NCBI GenBank assembly: GCA_963676605.2 | Contig: CAXXSP010000060.1 | Location: forward strand, 62,001-126,000 | DNA: 64,000 nt | Origin: SABI01 sp963676605 | GTDB taxonomy: Bacteria; Spirochaetota; Spirochaetia; Sphaerochaetales; Sphaerochaetaceae | Direction of reading: 5' to 3' | In this document: in pieces, positions 9,740 to 17,614 of the stretch | Layout: each line of letters begins with the position of its first letter | Numbering within the stretch: the stretch's first letter is position 1 | Position numbers and translations under genes: made by a program | Notes under the pieces: generated by a model | Seen by the model: the letters and a program-made list of their open reading frames with translations, nothing else | What the model was told of the DNA's origin: nothing | Database searches by the model: none

Positions 9740-9845
9740 CTTGTTCCTCCATGTGTTAGATGATGATTTCCTAAGCAGGTTGATGAGGGGTCTCTTTCTA
9801 GGCAAGATAGGTATTATGAAAGAAATCTCCTCAGCCTCTTATTAA

Positions 9846-9948
9846 TTTACGCAAAATTTAGCATGACATATCTAGCATGTCAACAAAAATTATGTAAAAT
9901 ATTTTTCTTCTCATATTTTTACTTCATTTTTCTATTTTTTTACGTAAA
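9846..9948 (-). promoter_or_regulatory. Promoter and LacI-type operators of the ABC/GH32 operon
   Basis: On the minus strand a consensus -35 TTGACA (9878-9883) is followed after 17 bases by TAAATT (9855-9860). TTTACGCAAA (9846-9855) overlaps the downstream edge of this -10, where repressor binding would block initiation. The perfect palindrome TTTACGTAAA (9939-9948), about 90 bases upstream, matches the site in the LacI gene's own leader. A CATGCTA direct repeat lies in the spacer. The rest of the 9740-10218 gap is AT-rich and shows no gene; one TTTACGTA (10173-10180) lies before the peroxidase gene. Confidence 0.65.
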
Positions 9949-10218
9949 TATCAGTAATAAAAATAATATTAATGGATTGTATATAGTGAAATGTAAAATT
10001 ATGAAACAAAGGAGACCAGATGGTGCTATCATGTTTATTGGTCCCGGATACAGAGAAAAGATTCAAGCATCTGCCCTAAGAAACAATACATGACGAAAGA
10101 ATTTCAGGCTTATCCCTTTTTTTAACAGCTCCTTTCCTACCTTCAGACCATTCTTTTGACCACACCTCTCACTTTACGTATATTCTCTGATAACGAATGA
10201 ATCAGAAGAGGGAGAAGA

Positions 10219-10701
10219 ATGAACGACACCATCTATGATTTCACTGCACAGACAAGCACCGGAGAGACTTACTCCTTTGATTCAGGAAGAGGGAAGGTCT
10301 TTCTCATTGTGAATACGGCAAGCAAGTGCGGCTTTACGCCGCAGTATGAGGGTCTTGAAAAACTGTATAGGGAATATGGGTCGAGGGGACTGGAAGTCAT
10401 CGCCTTCCCGTGCGATCAGTTTGCCCATCAGGAACCGGGTGATGACGAGAAGATCCGTCAGTTCTGCTCTCTCACCTACGGAGTCACCTTCCCTGTCATG
10501 GCAAAAACGCACGTGAACGGAAAGGAGACTCATCCGCTGTATGCGTGGCTGAAGAAGAAGGCTCCCGGCATGCTGGGAGGCTCTATCAAGTGGAACTTCA
10601 CCAAGTTCCTTGTCTCTGGGGACGGCAGGGAGGTCACCCGCTATGCTCCGAAGACGGAGCCTAAGGAGCTTCGCTCTGCTCTAGAGAAGGCCCTATCCTA
10701 G
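10219..10701 (+). CDS. Glutathione peroxidase-family thiol peroxidase
   Basis: 160 residues, typical of bacterial GPx/BtuE proteins that reduce peroxides with thioredoxin or glutathione. The peroxidatic Cys37 lies in NTASKCGFTPQY. Further landmarks are FPCDQF (Cys65), Gln71 in HQEPG, and Trp125-Asn126 in IKWNFTKF, which complete the catalytic tetrad. Cys83 (QFCSLTYGVTFP) is at the position used as resolving cysteine in thioredoxin-dependent members. It is cytosolic, with no signal peptide. A good ribosome site (GGGAGAAGA) precedes the ATG. It is a single gene ending in a hairpin shared with the convergent HD gene. Oxidative-stress defence is the expected role. Confidence 0.95.
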   Translation: MNDTIYDFTAQTSTGETYSFDSGRGKVFLIVNTASKCGFTPQYEGLEKLYREYGSRGLEVIAFPCDQFAHQEPGDDEKIRQFCSLTYGVTFPVMAKTHVNGKETHPLYAWLKKKAPGMLGGSIKWNFTKFLVSGDGREVTRYAPKTEPKELRSALEKALS

Positions 10702-10720
10702 GGGAGATTCAACTCTCCCC
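10701..10720. terminator. Short hairpin at convergent 3' ends
   Basis: GGGGAGA (10701-10707) pairs with TCTCCCC (10714-10720) around a 6-base loop. It spans the stop codons of the peroxidase and HD genes, which converge here with a 7-base gap. No T run is seen. Confidence 0.45.
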
Positions 10721-11374
10721 GTTCCACTCCCAATAGAACTCTTCAAGGAAGCTCTCCATGAACTGATGGCGCTTTTCTGCAAGGGCTCTGCCTGTCACGG
10801 TGTTCATCCTCTCGGCGAGAAGAAGCAGCTTCTCATAGAAATGGTTGATAGTGGGAGCCCTACTGTTCTTATACTCCTGTCGCGTCATATCGAGTTTCGG
10901 CGGGATATCGGGATTATAGAGCTCCCTTCCCTTGTGACCTCCGTAGTTGAAGGTACGTGCGATACCGATGGCGCCGATCGCGTCGAGCCGGTCTGCATCC
11001 TGGATCACATCAATTTCGGGAGATCGGAAGGTCTGCTCTTCATTGCCTCCCTTGAAGGAGATATGGGTGATGATCTGCACAACATGTTCTACGATATCTT
11101 CATCTACGTTCACAGACTGAAGGAACTCTGAAGCAAGCCGGGGTCCCACCGACTCATCCCCATCATTAAATTTCGCATCTGCGATATCATGAAGGAGGGA
11201 ACCGAGAGAGACGATGAAAGGATCAACCTTCTCTGTCTGTGCGATATGCTGCGCGGTGCGCCATACCCGCAAGGTATGGTGCCAGTCGTGCCCGCCTTCG
11301 GCTCCCTGAAGGGTATCCTTCACAAACTCTACTGTCTTCTCTATGATCGTTTCTCTATTCACAGAAGCAAGCAT
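10709..11374 (-). CDS. HD-domain metal-dependent phosphohydrolase (YedJ-like)
   Basis: 221-residue cytosolic HD protein. Metal-binding landmarks in order are GGHDWHHTLRV near residue 27, SLLHDIAD near residue 58, HISFKGG near residue 104 and IQDADRLDAIGAIGIART near residue 125. The last is characteristic of the YedJ/YpgQ group of nucleotide and pyrophosphate hydrolases rather than the GTPase-linked group. The natural substrate is not known from sequence. It starts at the ATG at 11374, preceded by AGGAAGAG, stands alone between the peroxidase and an ATPase gene, and shows no linked partner. Confidence 0.88.
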   Translation of the reverse strand: MLASVNRETIIEKTVEFVKDTLQGAEGGHDWHHTLRVWRTAQHIAQTEKVDPFIVSLGSLLHDIADAKFNDGDESVGPRLASEFLQSVNVDEDIVEHVVQIITHISFKGGNEEQTFRSPEIDVIQDADRLDAIGAIGIARTFNYGGHKGRELYNPDIPPKLDMTRQEYKNSRAPTINHFYEKLLLLAERMNTVTGRALAEKRHQFMESFLEEFYWEWNGES

Positions 11375-11450
11375 AACAGAAGAGTTCTCTTCCTAGAAGA
11401 GCCGAGAAACTACCACCCCGGCATCAGACAGTAGAAAATCCTGAAAACAC

Positions 11451-11516
11451 ACTTCAAAGTTAAAAACTTTCAATTTTTAAAAGTTTTTGTACTTCAATGT
11501 TAAAAACTTTCCATTT
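11451..11516 (+). repeat. Directly repeated palindromic elements upstream of the DUF4143-type ATPase
   Basis: Two 26-base copies, 11451-11476 and 11491-11516, differ at 2 positions and are spaced exactly 40 bases apart. Each contains GTTAAAAACTTT; the first is a full inverted repeat AAAGTT-AAA-AACTTT. A reverse-oriented AAAAGTTTTT lies between them (11479-11488). The array ends about 40 bases before the ATPase start, a position fitting a multi-site operator. Confidence 0.6.
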
Positions 11517-11554
11517 CCTCAAAGATATGGTATCCTGATGAGTGGAGGAGCCAT

Positions 11555-12874
11555 ATGAAACGTTCGCTTCACAGAAGAGATACCTATCTTCGGACACTCA
11601 GAGCATTTTCGGACACTGATCTGATAAAGATCATTACAGGTATCCGCAGATGCGGGAAATCGAGTCTTCTGCACCTCATGATGAATGATCTACGAGAGAA
11701 AGGAATCGGAGACGAACAGATCGTTGAGATGAACTTCGAGTCCCAATCTTTCTCAGGTATGAACGCTGCTGGACTCTATCAATACGTACAATCTCGAGAA
11801 CCCAAAGATAAGCGGATGTATCTCTTCCTGGATGAATTACAGAGAGTGGAGAACTGGCCCGAGGCAATAAATTCTTTCCAGGTGGATTTTGACTGTGATA
11901 TATATATCACCGGATCAAATGCCTATCTGCTCTCGAGCGAGTTCGCAACCTACCTTTCAGGAAGATATGTAGAGATAGAGATGCTTCCCCTCTCCTTTGC
12001 TGAGTTTATCAGCTTTCAGGGATATACAAGTGAGAGGTATACAACTCCCACGGGAGAAAAGAAAACGAGAATAAGAAGAGAGGCCGACAGCGAACTCTTC
12101 ACTACCCTTGATATCCTGAATACCTATCTCAGGTATGGAGGTATGCCTGCAATTTCAGATATTGAACTCATACAGGAACATATCCTTACTCTGCTTGACG
12201 GAATATATTCAACGGTAGTCCTGAAAGATATTCTGGAAAGAGAAAAAAGACGGGGACGAAGTCAGATCACGGATCCCTTTCTCCTGAATAAAATCGCCCT
12301 CTTCCTTGCAGATAACATAGGAAACTCCACCTCACTGCTCTCAATTGGAAATATGATAGCTGCCGAGGGAGATGTAGATGAGGGAAAGAGAAAAATCAAG
12401 CCTGCCTTGAACACAGTAAAGTCGTATGTTGGAGCTCTTCAGGAAGCTTTCGTCTTTTATGAAGTGAAACGCTTTGATATCAAGGGGAAGGAGTACCTGA
12501 AGACTCAGGGTAAATATTATATCGTCGATCCCGGTCTGAGGAATTATCTGCTCGGATTCACCGGACGGGATACCGGCCGGGTTCTTGAGAATGTGGTATT
12601 CCTTGAGCTGCGAAGGCGTGGCTATGATGTTGCAGTAGGGAAGATCGGATCGCTTGAGGTTGATTTTGTAGCAACCCGGGGTGAAGAAGTACTCTATATA
12701 CAGGTGACTCAATCAATGGCGGCGGATGAGACCAGAGAGAGAGAGCTTGCCCCATTCAGAAAACTCAAGAACGGGTTCTCCAAACTTATTATCTCAGGAA
12801 CACCTACCCTCTCAAACACTGAGGAAGGGTTCCCCGTAAAAGAGTTGAGTGAATGGCTGCTGGAAGAAGAGTAA
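11555..12874 (+). CDS. AAA ATPase, AAA_14/DUF4143 family
   Basis: 439-residue cytosolic ATPase. Walker A is GIRRCGKSS near residues 29-37 and Walker B YLFLDELQ near residues 90-97, followed by a sensor-like TGSNAYLLSS. The C-terminal part (from about residue 190) is the DUF4143 region, ending in a restriction-endonuclease-like segment (VGKIGSLEVDFVATRGEEVLYIQV) that places Asp and a GxEVDF motif as in PD-(D/E)XK folds, although the usual Lys after E is replaced by Gln in YIQV. The cellular role of this family is not established. It is a single gene preceded by GGAGGAG and a repeat-rich promoter. Many genomes carry several such ATPases, and a distant relative is at 32120. Confidence 0.88.
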   Translation: MKRSLHRRDTYLRTLRAFSDTDLIKIITGIRRCGKSSLLHLMMNDLREKGIGDEQIVEMNFESQSFSGMNAAGLYQYVQSREPKDKRMYLFLDELQRVENWPEAINSFQVDFDCDIYITGSNAYLLSSEFATYLSGRYVEIEMLPLSFAEFISFQGYTSERYTTPTGEKKTRIRREADSELFTTLDILNTYLRYGGMPAISDIELIQEHILTLLDGIYSTVVLKDILEREKRRGRSQITDPFLLNKIALFLADNIGNSTSLLSIGNMIAAEGDVDEGKRKIKPALNTVKSYVGALQEAFVFYEVKRFDIKGKEYLKTQGKYYIVDPGLRNYLLGFTGRDTGRVLENVVFLELRRRGYDVAVGKIGSLEVDFVATRGEEVLYIQVTQSMAADETRERELAPFRKLKNGFSKLIISGTPTLSNTEEGFPVKELSEWLLEEE

Positions 12875-13016
12875 TAACCCATATCTTCCACCCAGGGCAG
12901 AAACCCTACAAGGTCGTACCCACACCGCTCTCTCTTCATGGAAATAATCATGTGAGAGATGATCGGGATTTTTCTTTTTCGGTTTAGTTTCCGCTTTCAG
13001 TTCTAACATCTTCCTC

Positions 13017-13051
13017 TTGCCTCTCTGATATTCTGTGCTATACTTGTACAC
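13017..13051 (+). promoter_or_regulatory. Promoter of the GntR-polyamine-type operon, possibly giving a leaderless message
   Basis: TTGCCT (13017-13022) and TATACT (13039-13044) are separated by 16 bases. The ATG at 13052 begins only 8 bases after the -10, about where transcription should start, and no Shine-Dalgarno sequence precedes it. The regulator may be translated from a leaderless mRNA, or begin at the Met codon at 13082. Confidence 0.45.
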
Positions 13052-13756
13052 ATGAGTGGTCAACTACACAAGAATAACGGCATGCCTCTCTATCTTCAGC
13101 TGAAAGATATCATCGCAGGCAGAATAAAAGACGGGACATACTCCTCGGGAGCTGTGATTCCTTCAGAGACTCAGCTCTCCCACACCTATCAGATCACTCG
13201 CCAGACAGCCAGAAGAGCTGTTGCAGAACTCGTCAAAGAAGGTCTGATACGTACGGAGCACGGCAAGGGCTCTTTCGTCTCGGTCAACGAGGTGAACTAC
13301 AGTATCTGGAACTTCAACGGTTTCACCGACTATATCGTGACTCTCGGGAAGAAACCGGTCACCCTCGTCATAGAGCACGAGGTGGAAAACGGTATGCTGA
13401 AACTTGTCAGGGCACGGGGTGTGCAGGAACTGAGCAGTGTCAGGTACCTCACACTCGATACCTCCTACATTCCCCTCTCCCTCTTCCCCGGTATCGAAAA
13501 CTATGAATTCTCAAAGCACTCTCTCTACTCGACGATGAGAGGGATCTACCACCGTCATCCCCGGCGCATAGAGATGACGGTTCATGCCGTACCCTCCAAA
13601 GAGGAGGAGAGAAAACTCTTTCAGATAGAAGGGAATGCTCCCCTGCTGTGTGTTTCGGGGGAGGTTTTCTCGGAAAAGAACGACATGGTGGAGCGGGTTT
13701 CCGTGGTGTACAGCCCCAGCATTGAATTCAAGATGATGACAACAATCAACCCGTAA
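13052..13756 (+). CDS. GntR/HutC-family transcription regulator
   Basis: 234 residues with an N-terminal winged helix (PLYLQLKDIIAGRI, IPSETQLSHTYQITRQTARRAV, GLIRTEHGKGSFV at residues 11-76) and a C-terminal UTRA ligand domain (residues about 95-230). UTRA regulators usually sense a sugar phosphate or small metabolite and release their operator. It is the first gene of the operon, 28 bases ahead of the binding-protein gene, so it very probably controls the importer, kinase and glycohydrolase genes downstream. The inducer is unknown. The start at 13052 lacks a ribosome site. Confidence 0.92.
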   Translation: MSGQLHKNNGMPLYLQLKDIIAGRIKDGTYSSGAVIPSETQLSHTYQITRQTARRAVAELVKEGLIRTEHGKGSFVSVNEVNYSIWNFNGFTDYIVTLGKKPVTLVIEHEVENGMLKLVRARGVQELSSVRYLTLDTSYIPLSLFPGIENYEFSKHSLYSTMRGIYHRHPRRIEMTVHAVPSKEEERKLFQIEGNAPLLCVSGEVFSEKNDMVERVSVVYSPSIEFKMMTTINP

Positions 13757-13784
13757 GGGCTGGTGAGAAAAAAAGGAGAAAAAC

Positions 13785-14846
13785 ATGTTAAGAAGGAAAG
13801 GTATTGCACTGCTCATGATAGCAGTCATTTCGGCAGTCGGTCTGTTCGCTGCAGGTTCCGCTGAAAAAGATGAAAACGTTCTTACTGTTGTCAACTGGAA
13901 AGACTACGGCTCTGACACTCAGGAGGTTATCGACCATTTCGCCGAAACATACGGCTGCAAGGTCGTCCATGTCTACATGGCATCTGAGGAAGAGCTTCTG
14001 ACGAAGCTGAGAACTGGAGGAATCGGAGAATTCGATGTCGTTCTTCCGAATGCTTCCATCCTTCCTCTCGCCATCGAGGAGGGGCTGCTCCAGCCACTCG
14101 AGACTGACAGTCTGGAGAGCTATGACTCCCTCTTCGATCGGTTCAAGACAATCGAGGAGAACATGAAAGACGGCAAGCTTTACGCCGTTCCCTGGGTCTG
14201 GGGATCAACCTCCATCGCCTACAACACCGAGATGATCACCGAACCGATCGATTCTATCGATATCCTGTGGGATGAGGCCTATAAGGGAAAGATTTCCTTC
14301 AGAGATGACTATAATGATGCCGTGATGGCAGCGGCCATCGCCCTCGGTCAGGATCCGAACAATCCCGGAGACATGGACGCGATCAAAGCGAAACTGATCG
14401 AGCAGAAGGCTCTCAACAGAACCTACTGGAAGACAGGAGATGAGTTCTCCAAGCTCTTCGCCAACAAGCAGATTGCCGTGGGTATGATGTGGAGCGGCCA
14501 GGCAGCCGCGATGAAACTTAACGGAGAACCTATCGAGTACGTAATTCCTCAGGAAGGGGCGATCGGCTGGGTAGATAACTGGGCAGTGGTCAAGGATGCT
14601 CCGAACAAGGAGATGGCCTACAAGTTCATCGACTACATGATCGGGTATGAATTCCAGAAGGCCTGGGTCACCAGCGGAGGACCCGCACCGGTCAATCAGG
14701 CGGTTGCGAATGATCTCGATCCGCAGTTCGTCAAGGACAACAACCTCGGTGAAGAGGCGATCGGAAAACTCCATTTCATGGCTTACCGCGACGGTGAGAC
14801 CAAGAAGAACTGGAACGAGCTCTGGCAGGAAGTGAAAGCAGAATAG
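13785..14846 (+). CDS. Polyamine-type (PotD-like) ABC substrate-binding protein
   Basis: 353 residues with a signal peptide (MLRRKGIALLMIAVISAVGLFAAGSAEKD) lacking a lipobox Cys. The mature part follows the PotD/extracellular family 1 pattern: LTVVNWKDYGSDTQEVIDHF near the N terminus, FDVVLPNASILPLAI, YAVPWVWGSTSIAYN and EGAIGWVDNWAVVKDAP. Family members bind spermidine, putrescine, opines or other cationic solutes. The ribosome site AAAAGGAGAAAAAC precedes the ATG. A strong hairpin separates it from the permease genes. Since a sugar kinase and an ADP-ribosylglycohydrolase share the operon, the ligand may be a cationic N-glycoside rather than a free polyamine. Confidence 0.93.
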   Translation: MLRRKGIALLMIAVISAVGLFAAGSAEKDENVLTVVNWKDYGSDTQEVIDHFAETYGCKVVHVYMASEEELLTKLRTGGIGEFDVVLPNASILPLAIEEGLLQPLETDSLESYDSLFDRFKTIEENMKDGKLYAVPWVWGSTSIAYNTEMITEPIDSIDILWDEAYKGKISFRDDYNDAVMAAAIALGQDPNNPGDMDAIKAKLIEQKALNRTYWKTGDEFSKLFANKQIAVGMMWSGQAAAMKLNGEPIEYVIPQEGAIGWVDNWAVVKDAPNKEMAYKFIDYMIGYEFQKAWVTSGGPAPVNQAVANDLDPQFVKDNNLGEEAIGKLHFMAYRDGETKKNWNELWQEVKAE

Positions 14847-14853
14847 ATCAGAA

Positions 14854-14883
14854 CCGGTCTGCGCACTCTGCTGTGCAGACCGG
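14854..14883 (+). other. Intercistronic hairpin after the binding-protein gene
   Basis: CCGGTCTGCGCA pairs with TGTGCAGACCGG (12 bp, one G-T wobble) around CTCTGC, starting 8 bases after the binding-protein stop. There is no T run. It probably stabilises the upstream message and reduces expression of the membrane genes. Confidence 0.7.
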
Positions 14884-14906
14884 ACCTCCTCACAGGTGAT
14901 GTAATT

Positions 14907-15740
14907 ATGGCAAACAGGCGCATTCTGCTGCTCTCCCCTACAGTATTCATCCTCATCGGCTTCGCCGTTGTACCTCTGCTGATCATGCTGCTGTACAGCT
15001 TCCGCAGTGACGACGGGACGGCACTGGTCACGCTGGAAAACTACGTCAGGTTCTTCTCCAAGGGCTTTTACCTGAAGCTCACCTGGAAGACCATACGGCT
15101 CAGCCTGATCGTGACGGGCGTGAGTCTTCTCATCGCCTACCCGATGGCATTCATCCTCGCGAAGATCATACAGAAGGGAAAGAACCTCCTTCTGCTGCTG
15201 ATCATCCTCCCCTTCTGGTCTTCACAGCTGATCAGAGCTTACTCGTGGATGAACCTCCTGAGAGACGGAGGCATCCTCGACATGTTTCTGCAGAATCTCC
15301 ACCTCATAGGAGACGGAGGGCTCGGGATCCTGTTCACACAGACAGCTGTGATCATCGGTCTGACCCATATCTTCTGCCCCTACATGATCGTCACGATCTA
15401 TATGAGTATGGATAAGATTGATGACTCGGTCCTCGAGGCATCACGCTCTCTCGGGGCCAACGGTTTCGAAACCTTCAGAAAGGTGATCTTCCCCCTCACC
15501 GAAACCGGTGTGATAGCCGGCGCAATTCTGGTCTTCATCCCCTGCCTGGGAAGCTTCGTCGAACCGAGGATCCTCGGGGGAACGCAGGGCTCGGTAATAG
15601 GGACGGTGATCGAGGATCAGTTCTTCGAGATCTACGGCTGGAACTTCGGTTCCGCCATAGCCTTCCTTCTGCTGCTGATGGTACTCGCCTCGATGGGTAT
15701 CCTCTCGGCACTGAGAAACAGCAGGAGCTCCAAGATATGA
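14907..15740 (+). CDS. Polyamine-type ABC importer, PotB-like permease
   Basis: 277-residue inner-membrane protein of the BPD_transp_1 family with about six hydrophobic spans beginning at residues 8-30 (LLSPTVFILIGFAVVPLLIML). The cytoplasmic EAA loop that docks the ATPase is EASRSLGANGFETFRKVIFP near residues 180-199. The order binding protein, PotB-like, PotC-like, ATPase differs from the E. coli potABCD order. Its stop overlaps the next permease start by 4 bases (ATGA), giving coupled synthesis of the two channel halves. Confidence 0.94.
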   Translation: MANRRILLLSPTVFILIGFAVVPLLIMLLYSFRSDDGTALVTLENYVRFFSKGFYLKLTWKTIRLSLIVTGVSLLIAYPMAFILAKIIQKGKNLLLLLIILPFWSSQLIRAYSWMNLLRDGGILDMFLQNLHLIGDGGLGILFTQTAVIIGLTHIFCPYMIVTIYMSMDKIDDSVLEASRSLGANGFETFRKVIFPLTETGVIAGAILVFIPCLGSFVEPRILGGTQGSVIGTVIEDQFFEIYGWNFGSAIAFLLLLMVLASMGILSALRNSRSSKI

Positions 15741-16540
15741 AACTGAAAAACGCTTTCGGCTGGTCCTACAGCTTCCTTCTGCTTCTGTTTCTCTACACCC
15801 CCATCGTGGTCCTGATGGTGATGTCGTTCAATACCTCGCAGTATAATGCACTACCGATCGTCCTCACGACGAAGTGGTACAAGGCACTCATGCACAACGA
15901 ATCGATCATCACGGCAACGCTCAATTCGCTCATCATAGGTCTGATCGCAGCCCTGATCTGTGTCGCCCTCTCCACCGCCTTCGCCCTCGGCCTCAAGCAG
16001 GTGGGCCATCAGAAGAAGGCCTTCTACAACTCACTGATCATGCTCCCCCTCACCATGCCCTGGCTTATCATGGGTCTGTCGCTCCTCCTCCTGCTTCGCA
16101 TGGTAGGGCTCGACAGGAACTTCTTCTTCCTCATCATCGGGCATGTCATCATCTCTCTTCCCTACTCGGCACTCGTCATCCTTGCAAGGGTTCAGGACAT
16201 GGGAGACGAGATCGAGGAGGCTTCGAGAATACTCGGAGCGAATGAATGGACGACCTTCCGGCGCATCACGGTCCCCATGCTGCTTCCGGCAATGCTCTCG
16301 GGAGGGTTTCTCTCCTTCATGATATCGTTCGACAACTTCGTGATATCATACTTCCTGATACCAACCGGGAGTTCGACGCTCCCGATCGAAATCTACACCT
16401 CGATCAAGTTCGGATTCACCCCCGAGATGAATGCGGTCGCGACGATCATTCTGATCGCATCGATCGTGACGGTGACACTCATCGCACTTCTGATGAGATC
16501 GTCACTCAAGGCACTTTTCTCACAAGACAAGGAGCAGTAG
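15737..16540 (+). CDS. Polyamine-type ABC importer, PotC-like permease
   Basis: 267-residue second channel subunit of the same importer. It has about six membrane spans (first at YSFLLLLFLYTPIVVLMVMSF) and the ATPase-docking EAA loop EASRILGANEWTTFRRITVP near residues 164-183. The N-terminal WSYSFLLLLFLYTPI and the FNTSQYNALP segment are typical of PotC relatives. It starts inside the previous gene's stop and ends 3 bases before the ATPase start. Confidence 0.94.
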   Translation: MKLKNAFGWSYSFLLLLFLYTPIVVLMVMSFNTSQYNALPIVLTTKWYKALMHNESIITATLNSLIIGLIAALICVALSTAFALGLKQVGHQKKAFYNSLIMLPLTMPWLIMGLSLLLLLRMVGLDRNFFFLIIGHVIISLPYSALVILARVQDMGDEIEEASRILGANEWTTFRRITVPMLLPAMLSGGFLSFMISFDNFVISYFLIPTGSSTLPIEIYTSIKFGFTPEMNAVATIILIASIVTVTLIALLMRSSLKALFSQDKEQ

Positions 16541-16543
16541 GCT

Positions 16544-17602
16544 ATGGCTTTTTTAGAAATCAACGACCTGACAAAGATATACGACGGAACCACAGTCCTC
16601 GATCATATCGCTTTCTCGGTTGAGCAGGGAGAGTTTCTTTCGCTTCTCGGCCCTTCGGGCTGCGGAAAGACGACGACCCTGCGTCTTATCGCGGGGTTCA
16701 TCGAACCGGAAGCCGGAACGATCAGCCTGCAGCATCAGCTGCTGAACCCGATTCCGGTCCACAAGAGGAATATCGGGATGGTGTTCCAGTCCTATGCGCT
16801 CTTCCCTCACATGAGCGTCAACGAGAATATCGCGTACGGCCTGCAGCAGAGGAATATGGAGAAAGCGGAGATCCGGAGGAAAGTTGCAGAGGCTGTCGAG
16901 ATGGTACAGCTCGGCGGCTTCGAGAAGAGAAAACCGAAACAGCTCTCGGGAGGACAGCAGCAGCGTGTCGCCCTCGCCCGCGCTCTGGTGATCAAACCTG
17001 ACCTTCTCCTCCTTGACGAGAGCCTCTCGGCTCTCGATAAGAAACTCAGGGTCGATATGCAGGTGGAACTCCGCCAGATTCAGAAGGAAGTGGGAATCAC
17101 GACAATTTTCGTCACCCATGACCAGGAGGAGGCTCTTACCCTCTCTGACAAGATCGCAGTAATGAAAGAGGGCAGAATCATTCAGCTCGACACACCCGAC
17201 AGGGTGTACGAGAACCCCTCTGACACCTTCGTTGCCGACTTCCTCGGTCAGGCGAACTTCTTCACCGGTAAGGTCATCCACAGGGAGGGAGACGAGTACT
17301 GCCTCACCCAGGGAGAGAAGCATTTCTGCTTCGCCTCGGAACAGGCTATTGCAAGCGGGAGCGAACACACCATCACCGTCAGACCTGAGAAGATACAGCT
17401 GAAGAAAAGAAAGAGTGAGCCGGCGATCGCAGGAACGGTTGAGTTCGTCACCTATGCGGGAAATCAGTCGATCTACCGCATCACAACCGAATTCGGACAG
17501 GTGAAGGTACAGCAGCAGAACAATCTCTTCTCTGCCTCCCCCGCAGGAATTGGAGATACGGTGTATCTCTCATGGCCTGGCGCACATACGCTGGTGTTAT
17601 AG
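16544..17602 (+). CDS. Polyamine-type ABC importer, PotA-like ATPase
   Basis: 352-residue ATPase of the importer. It has Walker A GPSGCGKTT near residue 36, Q-loop GMVFQSYALFPHMSV, signature LSGGQQQRVALARAL, Walker B LLLLDESLSALD and switch His in FVTHDQEEAL. Residues after about 240 form the TOBE-type regulatory domain (FLGQANFFTGKVI, then ITVRPEKIQL). Compared with the usual LDEPLSALD, the Walker B Pro is replaced by Ser (LDESLSALD); the catalytic Glu remains. It lies on the cytosolic face of the membrane with the two permeases. Confidence 0.95.
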   Translation: MAFLEINDLTKIYDGTTVLDHIAFSVEQGEFLSLLGPSGCGKTTTLRLIAGFIEPEAGTISLQHQLLNPIPVHKRNIGMVFQSYALFPHMSVNENIAYGLQQRNMEKAEIRRKVAEAVEMVQLGGFEKRKPKQLSGGQQQRVALARALVIKPDLLLLDESLSALDKKLRVDMQVELRQIQKEVGITTIFVTHDQEEALTLSDKIAVMKEGRIIQLDTPDRVYENPSDTFVADFLGQANFFTGKVIHREGDEYCLTQGEKHFCFASEQAIASGSEHTITVRPEKIQLKKRKSEPAIAGTVEFVTYAGNQSIYRITTEFGQVKVQQQNNLFSASPAGIGDTVYLSWPGAHTLVL

Positions 17603-17614
17603 GAGAAACAGGAG

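Noticed and set aside
9863..10093. Short plus-strand frame with a very hydrophobic Phe/Tyr-rich start
   Set aside because: It lies in AT-rich promoter DNA of the ABC operon; the Phe run is just T-rich sequence and no ribosome site is present.
10173..10180. TTTACGTA upstream of the glutathione peroxidase gene, resembling the LacI operator
   Set aside because: Only half of the palindrome fits (TTTACGTATA), and a peroxidase is not an expected member of the fructoside regulon; kept only as a note.
11451..11516. Regularly spaced repeats that might be taken as a CRISPR array
   Set aside because: Only two copies with an AT-rich, non-unique spacer and no cas genes; promoter operator repeats are a better fit.
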